A stretch of 64,000 nucleotides of DNA from Allokutzneria oryzae (GTDB taxonomy: Bacteria; Actinomycetota; Actinomycetes; Mycobacteriales; Pseudonocardiaceae): NCBI RefSeq assembly GCF_042429765.1, contig NZ_JBHLZU010000033.1:62001-126000 (forward strand), read 5' to 3'. The notes beneath the pieces are model-generated. The model was not told the origin of the DNA. It saw nothing but the letters and a program-made list of their open reading frames with translations, and did no database searches. Numbering within the stretch: position 1 is the stretch's first letter; every line of letters begins with the position of its first letter. Both the position numbers and the translations under genes were made by a program. Positions 57,286-64,000 of the stretch are shown piece by piece.

Positions 57286-57398
57286 AGTTACCCAGACAGA
57301 AAGTAGTCACCCGCTCGCGTCACGTCACGGATCCCGACCGCCGCCGTCCCAGAGAACGGGGGCAGCACCCAGTCGAGATCCGCATCCAGAGGTGAGCG

Positions 57399-57500
57399 AT
57401 GTACGCCACTGATCACGTCGGTACCTGTTCGAAGTGCGAGGGCGAGGTGGTCCGGTACAACGGCCGGCTCATCTGCACCCAGTGCGGCGCCCAGTACTGA
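57399..57500 (+). CDS. 33-residue zinc-ribbon protein
   Basis: A very short reading frame with a GAGGTG ribosome site at 57389-57394. The product of 33 residues has two CxxC knuckles, TCSKCEG (Cys10, Cys13) and ICTQCGA (Cys26, Cys29), separated by 12 residues, the spacing of a zinc ribbon. Hydrophobic residues lie between the knuckles (VVRYNGRLI). It stands alone between the YceI and metallo-beta-lactamase-fold genes. Its small size and intact knuckles argue for a real protein; function unknown, perhaps a partner that binds nucleic acid or protein. Confidence 0.65.
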   Translation: MYATDHVGTCSKCEGEVVRYNGRLICTQCGAQY

Positions 57501-57571
57501 GGGGCGCGCGGCCTGTCCGCCCGGCCTCGGGGCGCGGGACCGGGCGGACGGGCGGGCACATCGGTAACTCG

Positions 57572-57588
57572 ACCGATCGGTATATATT
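57572..57588 (+). promoter_or_regulatory. Palindrome and -10 box of the metallo-beta-lactamase-fold gene
   Basis: ACCGATCGGT (57572-57581) is a perfect 10-bp palindrome abutting TATATT (57583-57588), a strong -10 element 7 bases before ATG 57596. The transcript may be leaderless. TCGGT at 57561-57565 and ACCGA at 57572-57576 form a second dyad. A TetR-type repressor site is plausible. Confidence 0.6.
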
Positions 57589-57595
57589 CGACGGC

Positions 57596-58417
57596 ATGCG
57601 CGTCCACCACCTGAACTGCGGGAGCATGGCTCCCCCCTTCCGCAAGCTGGTCAACGGCACCGGCGGCCTGTTCGCCAGTGGCGAGATGGTCTGCCACTGC
57701 CTGCTGATCGAGACCGGGGACGGACTGGTCCTGGTCGACACCGGCGTCGGGGCACACGACATCGCCGCCCCCGCCGAGTCGCTGACCAGCGAGTTCCTCA
57801 AGATCACCCGCCCGAGCCTGCGCCACGAGGAGACCGCCGTCGCCCAGGTCCGCGCGCTGGGCCACCGGCCGGAGGACGTCCGGCACATCGTGCTCACCCA
57901 CCTCGACCTCGACCACGCCGGCGGCCTGCGCGACTTCCCCTGGGCGAAGGTGCACGTGCACGCCGACGAGCTCGCGGTGGCGACCGCGCAGGCGACGCAC
58001 CGCGACCGGCGCCGCTTCCGCGCGGCGCAGTGGTCACACGGGCCGGACTGGGCGAGCTACCACCCCGGGGGCGACCGCTGGTTCGGCTTCGAGGCGGTCC
58101 GCGGCCTCACCGGCCTGCCCGAGGACATTCTCTTCGTCCCGCTCGCGGGGCACACCAGGGGCCACAGCGGGGTCGCGGTCCGCGACGGCTCCCGCTGGCT
58201 GTTGCACGCGGGAGACAGCTACTTCTTCCGCGGCGAGGTGGACCCGCGCCGACCGCACTGCACCCCGGGTCTGGCTCTGTTCCAGCAGCTGGTGACCACC
58301 GACCGCGCCAAGCGCACGGCCAACCGCGACCGGCTCCAGGAGCTCGCGGCCAACCACGGCGACGAGATCGAGATCTTCAGCGCCCACGACCCCGAGGAGC
58401 TGCGCCGCTACCGGTAG
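57596..58417 (+). CDS. Metallo-beta-lactamase-fold hydrolase
   Basis: A 273-residue cytoplasmic hydrolase with the MBL signature HLDLDHAGG (HxHxDH type with Leu-Asp-Leu), HADE, AGHTRGHSGVAV and GDSYFF, the further metal ligands. It resembles the AttM/lactonase-type and other small-molecule hydrolases of this fold; substrate unknown. The ATG at 57596 is 7 bases after a TATATT box with no ribosome site, so the transcript is probably leaderless. It stands alone. Confidence 0.85.
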   Translation: MRVHHLNCGSMAPPFRKLVNGTGGLFASGEMVCHCLLIETGDGLVLVDTGVGAHDIAAPAESLTSEFLKITRPSLRHEETAVAQVRALGHRPEDVRHIVLTHLDLDHAGGLRDFPWAKVHVHADELAVATAQATHRDRRRFRAAQWSHGPDWASYHPGGDRWFGFEAVRGLTGLPEDILFVPLAGHTRGHSGVAVRDGSRWLLHAGDSYFFRGEVDPRRPHCTPGLALFQQLVTTDRAKRTANRDRLQELAANHGDEIEIFSAHDPEELRRYR

Positions 58418-58423
58418 GCCCGG

Positions 58424-60016
58424 TCAGGCGGCGCAGGCGTCGTTCAGCGAGGTCGCCGGGGCACCGGTGGAGGGCAGCGCGGGCGTCGTCGTGCCCGCCC
58501 TGCCGGTGGTGGTCTTGCCGCCGGGCTTGGTGGTCGTGGTCGGCGCCGCCGAGGTGGTCGTGGTGCCGGGCACGGGCGCGGCGTGCGGGTTCGGCGGCGG
58601 GCTGATCGCGGCCTGCACCACCTGGCGCATGTAGGCGTAGTCCGGCCGCGCGCTGTCGAACTTGCCGTCCTTCGCGCGGGGGTTGGGCAGGTTCGGGTCG
58701 AAGGAGATGCTCTCCAGCGGGTGGTCCTTGATCTTCATCGCCAGCTGGAGCAGCGCGGGCAGCACGTCCTGCGGGATGTTGGTCGCCACGTTCGCGCTGG
58801 TCGCCTCGGCCACGCTGCGGAAGTTGTTGAGGATCTTCGACGGCGGGTTCTGCTCGACGACGTACTTGATCAGGCAGCGCTGGCGGCCCATCCGGGTGTA
58901 GTCGTCGGTGTTGGTGCGGGAGCGGGCGAACCACAGCGCCTGCTCGCCGGAGAGGTGCTGGCGACCGGCCTCGATGTAGCCGAAGGGCTTGACGACCTCG
59001 CCGAAGGGGCCGATGCCGCCCATCGGCACCCGGTGCGGGCCGACGTTGACGTCGAGTCCGCCGAGCGCGTCGATGATCGAGGCGAAGCCCTCCATGTTGA
59101 CCTGGACGTAGTAGTCCAGCTCCAGGCCGAGCATGGTGCTCACGGAGGAGTGCAGCAGGTTCAGGCCGGGGATCTTGCTCGGCCCGCCGGGCGGCACCAG
59201 GTCCGGGTGCTCGTTGCCGTACTTGTACATGGCGTTGAGCAGGTACTCCGAGGAGTTCGGGTTCCTCGGGTCGGTGAAGCCGTTCGGGAACTGCTTGGCC
59301 AGCTTCGAGCCGGGCGGGAACAGCGCGTTCTGGGTGTTGCGCGGCAGGGCGAACAGCGTGGTCCGACCGGTCTTGGTGTCGATGCTCGCGGTCATCATCG
59401 TGTCGGTGCGGGTGCCGATCCGGTCGGCGCCCGCGTCGCTGCCGATGAGCAGCACGTTGATCCGGGGCTTGCGGAAGCCCTTCACGTCGGCGCCCGCCTG
59501 CGCCGCGGTCCCCGAGGAGCCGGACGGGAAGACGGTGTCGAGCAGGTTGCGCTGCGCGTCGGCGGTGTAGGCGGCGTAGCCGAAGGGCGTGGCGACGCCC
59601 GCGCACAGCACGGCGACGAGCGCGCCGCCGACCACGCGCTGACCGGCGCCGACGCGGCGCGGCAGGGCGGCGACGTAGGCGCTGACGATCACGGTGAGCC
59701 ACAGCACGGCGAGCACCAGCATGCCGCCGATGAGGTAGAGCAGGACCTCCGAGGAGACGACGTACTCGATCAGCTCCTCGCGCGGCACGCCGAACGCGAG
59801 GAACACTCCGGCGCCGACCAGCAGCAGGAACAGGCCGAGGATCACGTAGCCGACGCGGCGGCGGAGGACGAGGTGGCCGGAGCCGGGAACGACGGTGGAG
59901 AACAGGGCGAGCATCAGGGCGCCGCCCATCGTGCGCGCGCGTTTGACCTGGGACTTCACTGGCGGCGTCACGATGGGCTCCGGTTGGTACCGGAACGCAC
60001 GGTGATGTCGGCCCAC
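58424..60016 (-). CDS. LytR-CpsA-Psr (LCP) family protein
   Basis: A 530-residue membrane protein. It has about four N-terminal helices (residues 30-160) and then the LCP domain: RINVLLIGSDAGADRIGTRTDTMMTASIDTKTGRTTLFALPRN (about 185-228), YYVQVNMEGFASIIDALGGLDVNV, and HLSGEQALWFARSRTNTDDYTRMGRQR, with the conserved arginines and aspartates. LCP enzymes link undecaprenyl-borne polymers to peptidoglycan, so a role in attaching a wall glycan is expected. The Thr/Pro tail (TTTTSAAPTTTTKPGG) ends with a cysteine. GTG 60016 has a GAGGAG site. Confidence 0.9.
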   Translation of the reverse strand: MGRHHRAFRYQPEPIVTPPVKSQVKRARTMGGALMLALFSTVVPGSGHLVLRRRVGYVILGLFLLLVGAGVFLAFGVPREELIEYVVSSEVLLYLIGGMLVLAVLWLTVIVSAYVAALPRRVGAGQRVVGGALVAVLCAGVATPFGYAAYTADAQRNLLDTVFPSGSSGTAAQAGADVKGFRKPRINVLLIGSDAGADRIGTRTDTMMTASIDTKTGRTTLFALPRNTQNALFPPGSKLAKQFPNGFTDPRNPNSSEYLLNAMYKYGNEHPDLVPPGGPSKIPGLNLLHSSVSTMLGLELDYYVQVNMEGFASIIDALGGLDVNVGPHRVPMGGIGPFGEVVKPFGYIEAGRQHLSGEQALWFARSRTNTDDYTRMGRQRCLIKYVVEQNPPSKILNNFRSVAEATSANVATNIPQDVLPALLQLAMKIKDHPLESISFDPNLPNPRAKDGKFDSARPDYAYMRQVVQAAISPPPNPHAAPVPGTTTTSAAPTTTTKPGGKTTTGRAGTTTPALPSTGAPATSLNDACAA

Positions 60017-60199
60017 TGGTGCTCCTCGTTCTCCAGTCGGCCGGAAACAGGGCCGCCCCGCTGATCAACGCTACTCCGGGCCGCGTCGCGCCGGGTTGCT
60101 TTTCATACAGAAGACGCATGACCAGCAACTCAGGTTGCACCATTGCGATGCGTATGCGAACAACTACCCTGCGCACACAGTTTCCGCAGGTCAGCGGCC

Positions 60200-60655
60200 T
60201 CAGCCGTCCATAGTACGGGGCCGAGGGGACCGCGCGGACGCGGTTGCCAGACCGGCAACGACACGGCGGATGAAACGATCAAGGAAGGCGTGCGTCAGAC
60301 GGCCCATCAGCGGCACCCGCGCGCCGAAGGTGGACCGCCAGTGGATGACCGTCCCGTCGCCGTCCGGACGCAGCTCGACCTGGGCGCGGTAGTCCCGGAT
60401 CGGCAACCCGGACAGCAGCACGTACGCGAACCGGCGGTCCGGGACCAGCTCGACGATCCGCTCCCTGCTGCGGACCGGCCAGGTCCGGAAGACCCGGATC
60501 GCGCCGGCCCCCTCGCGCTCGGTCTCCCCCGGCCGCTCCAGCTCGAAGGAGCCCAGCGGGGACCACTCCGGCCAGCTCGCCCCGTCCCGCAGCAGCGCGT
60601 AGACGACAGCGGGCGCGGCGGACGTGCGCTGCTCGACCTCGATAGTGTGAACCAT
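60200..60655 (-). CDS. SRPBCC (START-like) family protein
   Basis: A 151-residue protein with the SRPBCC fold: VEQRTSAAPAVVYALLRDGASWPEWSPLGSFEL, RERIVELVPDRRFAYVLLSGLPIRDYRAQVELRPDGDG (landmarks about residues 11-40 and 63-100) and IHWRSTFGARVPLMG. Such proteins bind hydrophobic ligands; the name polyketide cyclase-like is often given. ATG 60655 is used, ATG 60664 would add three residues. It is divergent from the TetR gene with a symmetric operator over its start, so its expression is likely to be repressed by that protein. Confidence 0.8.
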   Translation of the reverse strand: MVHTIEVEQRTSAAPAVVYALLRDGASWPEWSPLGSFELERPGETEREGAGAIRVFRTWPVRSRERIVELVPDRRFAYVLLSGLPIRDYRAQVELRPDGDGTVIHWRSTFGARVPLMGRLTHAFLDRFIRRVVAGLATASARSPRPRTMDG

Positions 60656-60680
60656 GCGGTACATGTACCAACTGGTTCAC
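60647..60680. promoter_or_regulatory. 34-bp nested dyad between SRPBCC and TetR genes
   Basis: GTGAACCA (60647-60654) and TGGTTCAC (60673-60680) are perfect arms around GGTACATGTACC (60658-60669), a perfect 12-bp palindrome. All share the centre 60663.5. The site covers the start of the SRPBCC gene and lies 21 bases before TetR ATG 60701, an excellent TetR-type operator. Confidence 0.85.
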
Positions 60681-60700
60681 GCGGCGGGCAAGGAGTGGAG

Positions 60701-61243
60701 ATGGGCGACACGCGGCAACGGCTGCTGGACGCGGCGGTGGAACACCTCGCCGCGCACGGGCTGACCGACCTGAGCCTGCGTCGGCTCGCCACCGCGCTCG
60801 GCACCAGCCACCGGATGGTGATCTACCACTTCGGCTCGCACGAGGGCCTGCTCGTCGAGGTGATCCGCGTGGTGGAGCAACGCCAGCGCGAGGCCTTCGC
60901 CGACCTCCGCGACTCCGGTTCCCCCGCCGAGGTGATCCGCGCGTTCTGGCAGCGGCTCTCCGACCCGCGGCTGTGGCCGCACGAGCGCCTGTTCTTCGAG
61001 ATCTACGGCCAGGCGCTCCAGGGGCGGCCGGGCACGACATCGCTGCTGGACGGCGTGGTGGAGAACTGGCTGGAGCCGGGAACGCGAGCGGCGGTGCGGT
61101 GGGGGCTCGACCCCGCGACGGCGCGCGCGCAGGCGCGGCTCGGGCTCGCCGTGGTGCGCGGGCTGCTGCTGGACCTGCTCGCCACCGGCGACCGCGAGGG
61201 CACGACCGCCGCGCTGGAACAGTTCGCTGCCGGCTACGAATAG
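60701..61243 (+). CDS. TetR-family transcriptional regulator
   Basis: A 180-residue regulator. The helix-turn-helix is at residues 20-45 (TDLSLRRLATALGTSHRMVIYHFGSHEGLLVEVI), with the tyrosine-histidine-phenylalanine end typical of TetR. The ligand domain has LFFEIYGQALQG. ATG 60701 has AAGGAG at 60690-60695. It very probably binds the 34-bp dyad just upstream and controls itself and the SRPBCC gene. The ligand may be a hydrophobic molecule also bound by the SRPBCC protein; that is inference. Confidence 0.9.
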   Translation: MGDTRQRLLDAAVEHLAAHGLTDLSLRRLATALGTSHRMVIYHFGSHEGLLVEVIRVVEQRQREAFADLRDSGSPAEVIRAFWQRLSDPRLWPHERLFFEIYGQALQGRPGTTSLLDGVVENWLEPGTRAAVRWGLDPATARAQARLGLAVVRGLLLDLLATGDREGTTAALEQFAAGYE

Positions 61244-61293
61244 CGTCCTTTCGTCTGTTTCCCCGCGCCGGTCCCGACGGGGACGATCAAGGC

Positions 61294-63168
61294 ATGGCAC
61301 TGACCAGGATCGTGGTTGTGGCGTTGCTGGCGACGATGGCGATTCCGGTTGGGGCACAAGCCTCTCCGCGCCCGGCGGCGGCGTGGACCGGGCCGCTGTC
61401 CACCGAGGGGCGCTACATGGTCGACGCGACCGGCGCCCGCTTCAAGCTCAAGTCGGGCAACTGGCACGGGGCCAGCGGCACGTGGAACGGCTCGGGCGAG
61501 GTCAACGACCCCGCCCAGCACCACGCCGGGGAGAAGAGCGACCAGATCCCGCTCGGGCTCGACCGCGCGCCGATGGCGTCGATGATCGAGAGCTTCCGGG
61601 CGATCGGGCTGAACAGCATCAGGCTGCCGTTCTCCAACGAGATGGTGCACGACACCCGCCCGGTGCCCGACGCGGCCGTGCGCGCGAACCCGGCCCTGCG
61701 CGGGAAGACCCCGATCCAGGTCTACGACGCGGTGGTCGCGGCCCTGACGTCGGCGGGGTTCGCGGTGATCCTCAACAACCACACCAACACCGCCCGATGG
61801 TGTTGCGGCGTCGACGGGAACGAGCGGTGGAACACCAGCCAGTCCACCCAGAAGTGGGAAGCGGACTGGCTGCTGATGGCCCGGCGCTACCGCGACAACC
61901 CCCGCGTTGTCGGGGCCGACCTGTACAACGAGGTCCGCAGGAACGTCCTCGACGACCCGAACTGGGGGTGGGGCAACGAACACGACTGGCACGCGGCGGC
62001 GCAACGCGTAGGAGACCGGATCCTCACCGAGGCCAACCCGGACCTCCTGGTCATCATCGAGGGCATCAACTGGATCGGCATCCCGGCCGACGGGTTCCCG
62101 CACGGCCGGCCGACCATGGAACCGGCGCGGACGCTCTCGCACACCCTGGTGAAGTCGCGGAAACTGGTGTACGCGGCGCACTTCTACGGCTACACCGGCC
62201 CCAACCACAGCGGGGCAACGGGTGTCGGCGAGACCAGCGACCCGCGCTACCGCGACCTCAGTCGCGACGAGCTGTTCGCCGTCCTGGACCGGCAGGCGTT
62301 CTTCGTCGCGCAGGAGAGCGGCAGTCACTTCACGGCGCCGTTGTGGGTCAGCGAGTTCGGTTCGGGCGGGCGCGAGGAGACCGATCCCAAGTCACGCGCC
62401 TGGTTCGAGAACTTCGTGGACCACTTGGTGCGCAACGACACCGACTTCGCGTACTGGCCGCTGGTGGGCTGGCACGAGAACCGGCGCGGCAACGGGTGGG
62501 CGTTGCTGCACTGGGACTCCGCGGGCAACCGGATGAGCGTCGACGACGGCGACGACTGGCGGGCGGCGGCGTGGCACCGGCTCGTCGGTGCCACGGGGAA
62601 GACCGGCGCGGTGCCGAGGACCGACACGTGGGACATGCTCGCCCCGGACCACGGCGATGTGGTGCAGTCACTGCGGATGCGGGCGGAGCCGGACTGGGAC
62701 TCCGGCGCGCGCAAGGCGGCGTGCCCGGACGGCCAACGCCTGACCGGCCTCGCGCGAACCGGTGGGCACGGCCTGTGCACCGACGCCGGTCTCGTCGCGG
62801 ATTCGCTTGCCCACCAAGTGGTTCGCGATGAGCGCCACGTGACCAGCGACTGGGCCTCCGGCTACACGAAGTTCCAGTGCCCTCCGGCGCACGTGATGAC
62901 CGGGTACGCGATGCGTGGCGCCGACATGTCCTCGGTGCTCTGCCAGCGCGTGAGCCGACCGCTGGGCACGGGCGGGCGGACGGTGTGGTTCGACCGCGGC
63001 GACAACCGTCCGGCGGGGGCTCGTGGTGGCGACTTCGCGCACGGGAGGTTCAAGGGGCAGTGCGCGGAGACGGAGTACGTCGGCGGTGTCGCCTGGACCG
63101 GGCGCGTCGTCGGCCGGGCGAGGACACCCGACGCGCTGTACTGCGTCGCACTGAACGCTCCACAGTAG
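61294..63168 (+). CDS. Secreted glycoside hydrolase, GH5-type, with C-terminal Cys-rich module
   Basis: A 624-residue exported enzyme. The signal peptide ends AQASP (about residue 25). The catalytic domain of GH5 (cellulase family) spans about 35-430: SGNWHGASG, NSIRLPFSNEM, VILNNHTN, DLYNEVRRN with the acid/base Glu213, and WVSEFGSGG with the nucleophile Glu354. The C-terminal part (about 450-620) has several cysteines in spaced pairs (KAACPDGQRLTG, LCTDAG, FQCPPAHVMTG, VLCQRV, GQCAETEY, YCVALN) and may be a binding module. Beta-glucan is likely but unproven. Confidence 0.85.
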   Translation: MALTRIVVVALLATMAIPVGAQASPRPAAAWTGPLSTEGRYMVDATGARFKLKSGNWHGASGTWNGSGEVNDPAQHHAGEKSDQIPLGLDRAPMASMIESFRAIGLNSIRLPFSNEMVHDTRPVPDAAVRANPALRGKTPIQVYDAVVAALTSAGFAVILNNHTNTARWCCGVDGNERWNTSQSTQKWEADWLLMARRYRDNPRVVGADLYNEVRRNVLDDPNWGWGNEHDWHAAAQRVGDRILTEANPDLLVIIEGINWIGIPADGFPHGRPTMEPARTLSHTLVKSRKLVYAAHFYGYTGPNHSGATGVGETSDPRYRDLSRDELFAVLDRQAFFVAQESGSHFTAPLWVSEFGSGGREETDPKSRAWFENFVDHLVRNDTDFAYWPLVGWHENRRGNGWALLHWDSAGNRMSVDDGDDWRAAAWHRLVGATGKTGAVPRTDTWDMLAPDHGDVVQSLRMRAEPDWDSGARKAACPDGQRLTGLARTGGHGLCTDAGLVADSLAHQVVRDERHVTSDWASGYTKFQCPPAHVMTGYAMRGADMSSVLCQRVSRPLGTGGRTVWFDRGDNRPAGARGGDFAHGRFKGQCAETEYVGGVAWTGRVVGRARTPDALYCVALNAPQ

Positions 63169-63176
63169 ACAGTCAT

Positions 63177-63194
63177 CGGGCGGGCAGCCGCCCG
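63177..63194 (+). terminator. Stem-loop after the GH5 gene
   Basis: CGGGCGG (63177-63183) pairs perfectly with CCGCCCG (63188-63194) around GCAG. It starts 9 bases after the GH5 stop, a good place for a terminator, though no T-tract follows. Confidence 0.6.
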
Positions 63195-63336
63195 TCCACA
63201 ACCAGCAGCGGCGCGGTCCAGCTGCCGACATCCGGAAGGAGGAGGTCTTCCCCGGCGGGGTGAGCGGTGTCAAGCGTCACCGGGCGAGTGGAACAGCACA
63301 ACCCGGTGACCAGGTGTGGACGGCTACGGTGGCGGG

Positions 63337-64000
63337 GTGAGCGAGCACCTTCAGCTGACCGTGGACGGCGCGGTGGCGACCCTGACCATCGACCGGCCCG
63401 CCAAGCGCAACGCGATGAGCCACGCGATGTGGTCGGCACTGCCCGGCCTGATGGAGCGGGTGGAGCACGACGACGCGGTCCGGGTGCTCGTGGTCCAGGG
63501 CGGCGACCACTTCTCCGCGGGCGCGGACATCAGCGAGTTCGGCACGCTGCGCAACGGGGCGGAGGGTGCGCGCGCCTACAGCGAGGTCGTGCACGCCGGT
63601 GAGCGGGCCATCGCCGCCCTGAGCAAGCCGACGATCGCCGCCGTCAACGGCTTCTGCGTCGGCGGTGGCTGCGAGATCGCGCTGGCGTGCGACTTCCGCA
63701 TCGCCGCCGAGGACGCCCGGTTCGGCATCACCCCGGCGAAGCTCGGCATCATCTACCACTTCACCTCGACGAAACGGCTGGTCGAGGCGGTCGGCCAGGC
63801 GTGGGCGAAGCAGATCCTGTTCACCGCCGAACTGATCGACGCGGCGACCGCGCTGCGCATCGGCCTGGTCAACGAGGTCCACCCCGCGTCGGAGCTGGCG
63901 GCGCGGGCCAAGGAGCTGGCCGCCGTGCTGGCGGCACGGGCCCAGGTGAGCGTGCGCGGGGCGAAGACAGTGATCAACAGGATCACCGACGGCCTGCACG
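63337..64000 (+). CDS. Enoyl-CoA hydratase/isomerase family protein (3' partial)
   Basis: An open reading frame of 221 codons that runs off the window, so the C terminus is missing. It is a crotonase-fold protein: RPAKRNAMSHAMW, the oxyanion-hole FSAGADISEF and AVNGFCVGGGCEIALACDFRIAAEDARFG. In typical hydratases the two catalytic glutamates lie in or just after this block; here GGGCEIALACD gives the first, while the second position falls in ITPAKLGIIYHF and lacks an obvious Glu, so a hydratase is not certain. GTG 63337 follows GGCGGG. Domain membership is firm; the reaction is open. Confidence 0.85.
   Translation, partial: MSEHLQLTVDGAVATLTIDRPAKRNAMSHAMWSALPGLMERVEHDDAVRVLVVQGGDHFSAGADISEFGTLRNGAEGARAYSEVVHAGERAIAALSKPTIAAVNGFCVGGGCEIALACDFRIAAEDARFGITPAKLGIIYHFTSTKRLVEAVGQAWAKQILFTAELIDAATALRIGLVNEVHPASELAARAKELAAVLAARAQVSVRGAKTVINRITDGLH

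Noticed and set aside
1..64000. tRNA, rRNA, CRISPR array, integrase, transposase or attachment site
   Set aside because: I looked for these and saw none; no repeat-spacer array, transposase motif, or cloverleaf was apparent by eye.

Overview
The window is high-GC DNA (roughly 70% by eye) with many GTG starts, stop-start overlaps of 1-4 bases and a fasR-fabD-fabH-acpP-fabF-accD6-DUF3145 block. This points to an actinomycete, most likely of the Pseudonocardiaceae (family level is inference). I see no rRNA, tRNA, CRISPR array, insertion sequence or phage gene.

Region 1 (1-12.0 kb) is central metabolism. It holds a 5'-truncated 2-oxoacid dehydrogenase E1 alpha with its E1 beta, a secreted beta-propeller phytase, a small membrane protein, and the type II fatty acid synthase block. 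The block consists of a PucR/FasR-type regulator, fabD, fabH, acpP, fabF and accD6, followed by an NTF2-like membrane protein and a DUF3145 gene on the other strand. The fabD promoter carries two abutting palindromes. The accD6 leader carries a possible alternative-pairing switch over its ribosome binding site.

Region 2 (12.3-37.2 kb) starts with an unknown membrane protein and a DsbA-like/CcdA redox pair. It then becomes a large Wzx/Wzy-type polysaccharide locus with these parts: an acyltransferase, a HemL-like aminotransferase, a GNAT, a WecG/TagA glycosyltransferase, several other glycosyltransferases, a GH6 lipoprotein, a flippase, an O-antigen-ligase/polymerase-like protein, a Wzz-like protein, two C-methyltransferase-type proteins, an RmlC-like epimerase, an SDR epimerase, a PIG-L deacetylase, a nucleotidyltransferase and an initiating sugar-phosphate transferase. 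Together they look able to activate, modify, assemble and export a glycan containing a modified, probably C-methylated, sugar. The product is unknown.

Region 3 (37.2-46.6 kb) is a LacI-regulated sugar ABC importer (regulator, binding lipoprotein, two permeases) divergent from a glycogen-debranching-type glycosidase, with a near-perfect pair of operators between them. A membrane protein/MarR pair, a secreted peptidoglycan hydrolase and a Pro/Thr-rich anchored protein follow.

Region 4 (46.7-55.6 kb) is signalling: a MarR regulator, a SpoIIE-type phosphatase with an altered metal motif, a large secreted VWA protein, and a full stressosome operon (RsbR, RsbS, RsbT, an RsbT-RsbX fusion, a GAF-type RsbU phosphatase and an RsbW-like kinase). 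The operon is divergent from an RsbV-like antagonist. No sigma factor is present in the window.

Region 5 (55.7-64.0 kb) is mixed: an NDP-sugar epimerase, a YceI protein, a 33-residue zinc-ribbon protein, a metallo-beta-lactamase-fold hydrolase, a LytR-CpsA-Psr protein, a SRPBCC/TetR divergent pair around a long symmetric operator, a secreted GH5 glycosidase, and the start of an enoyl-CoA hydratase that runs off the window.
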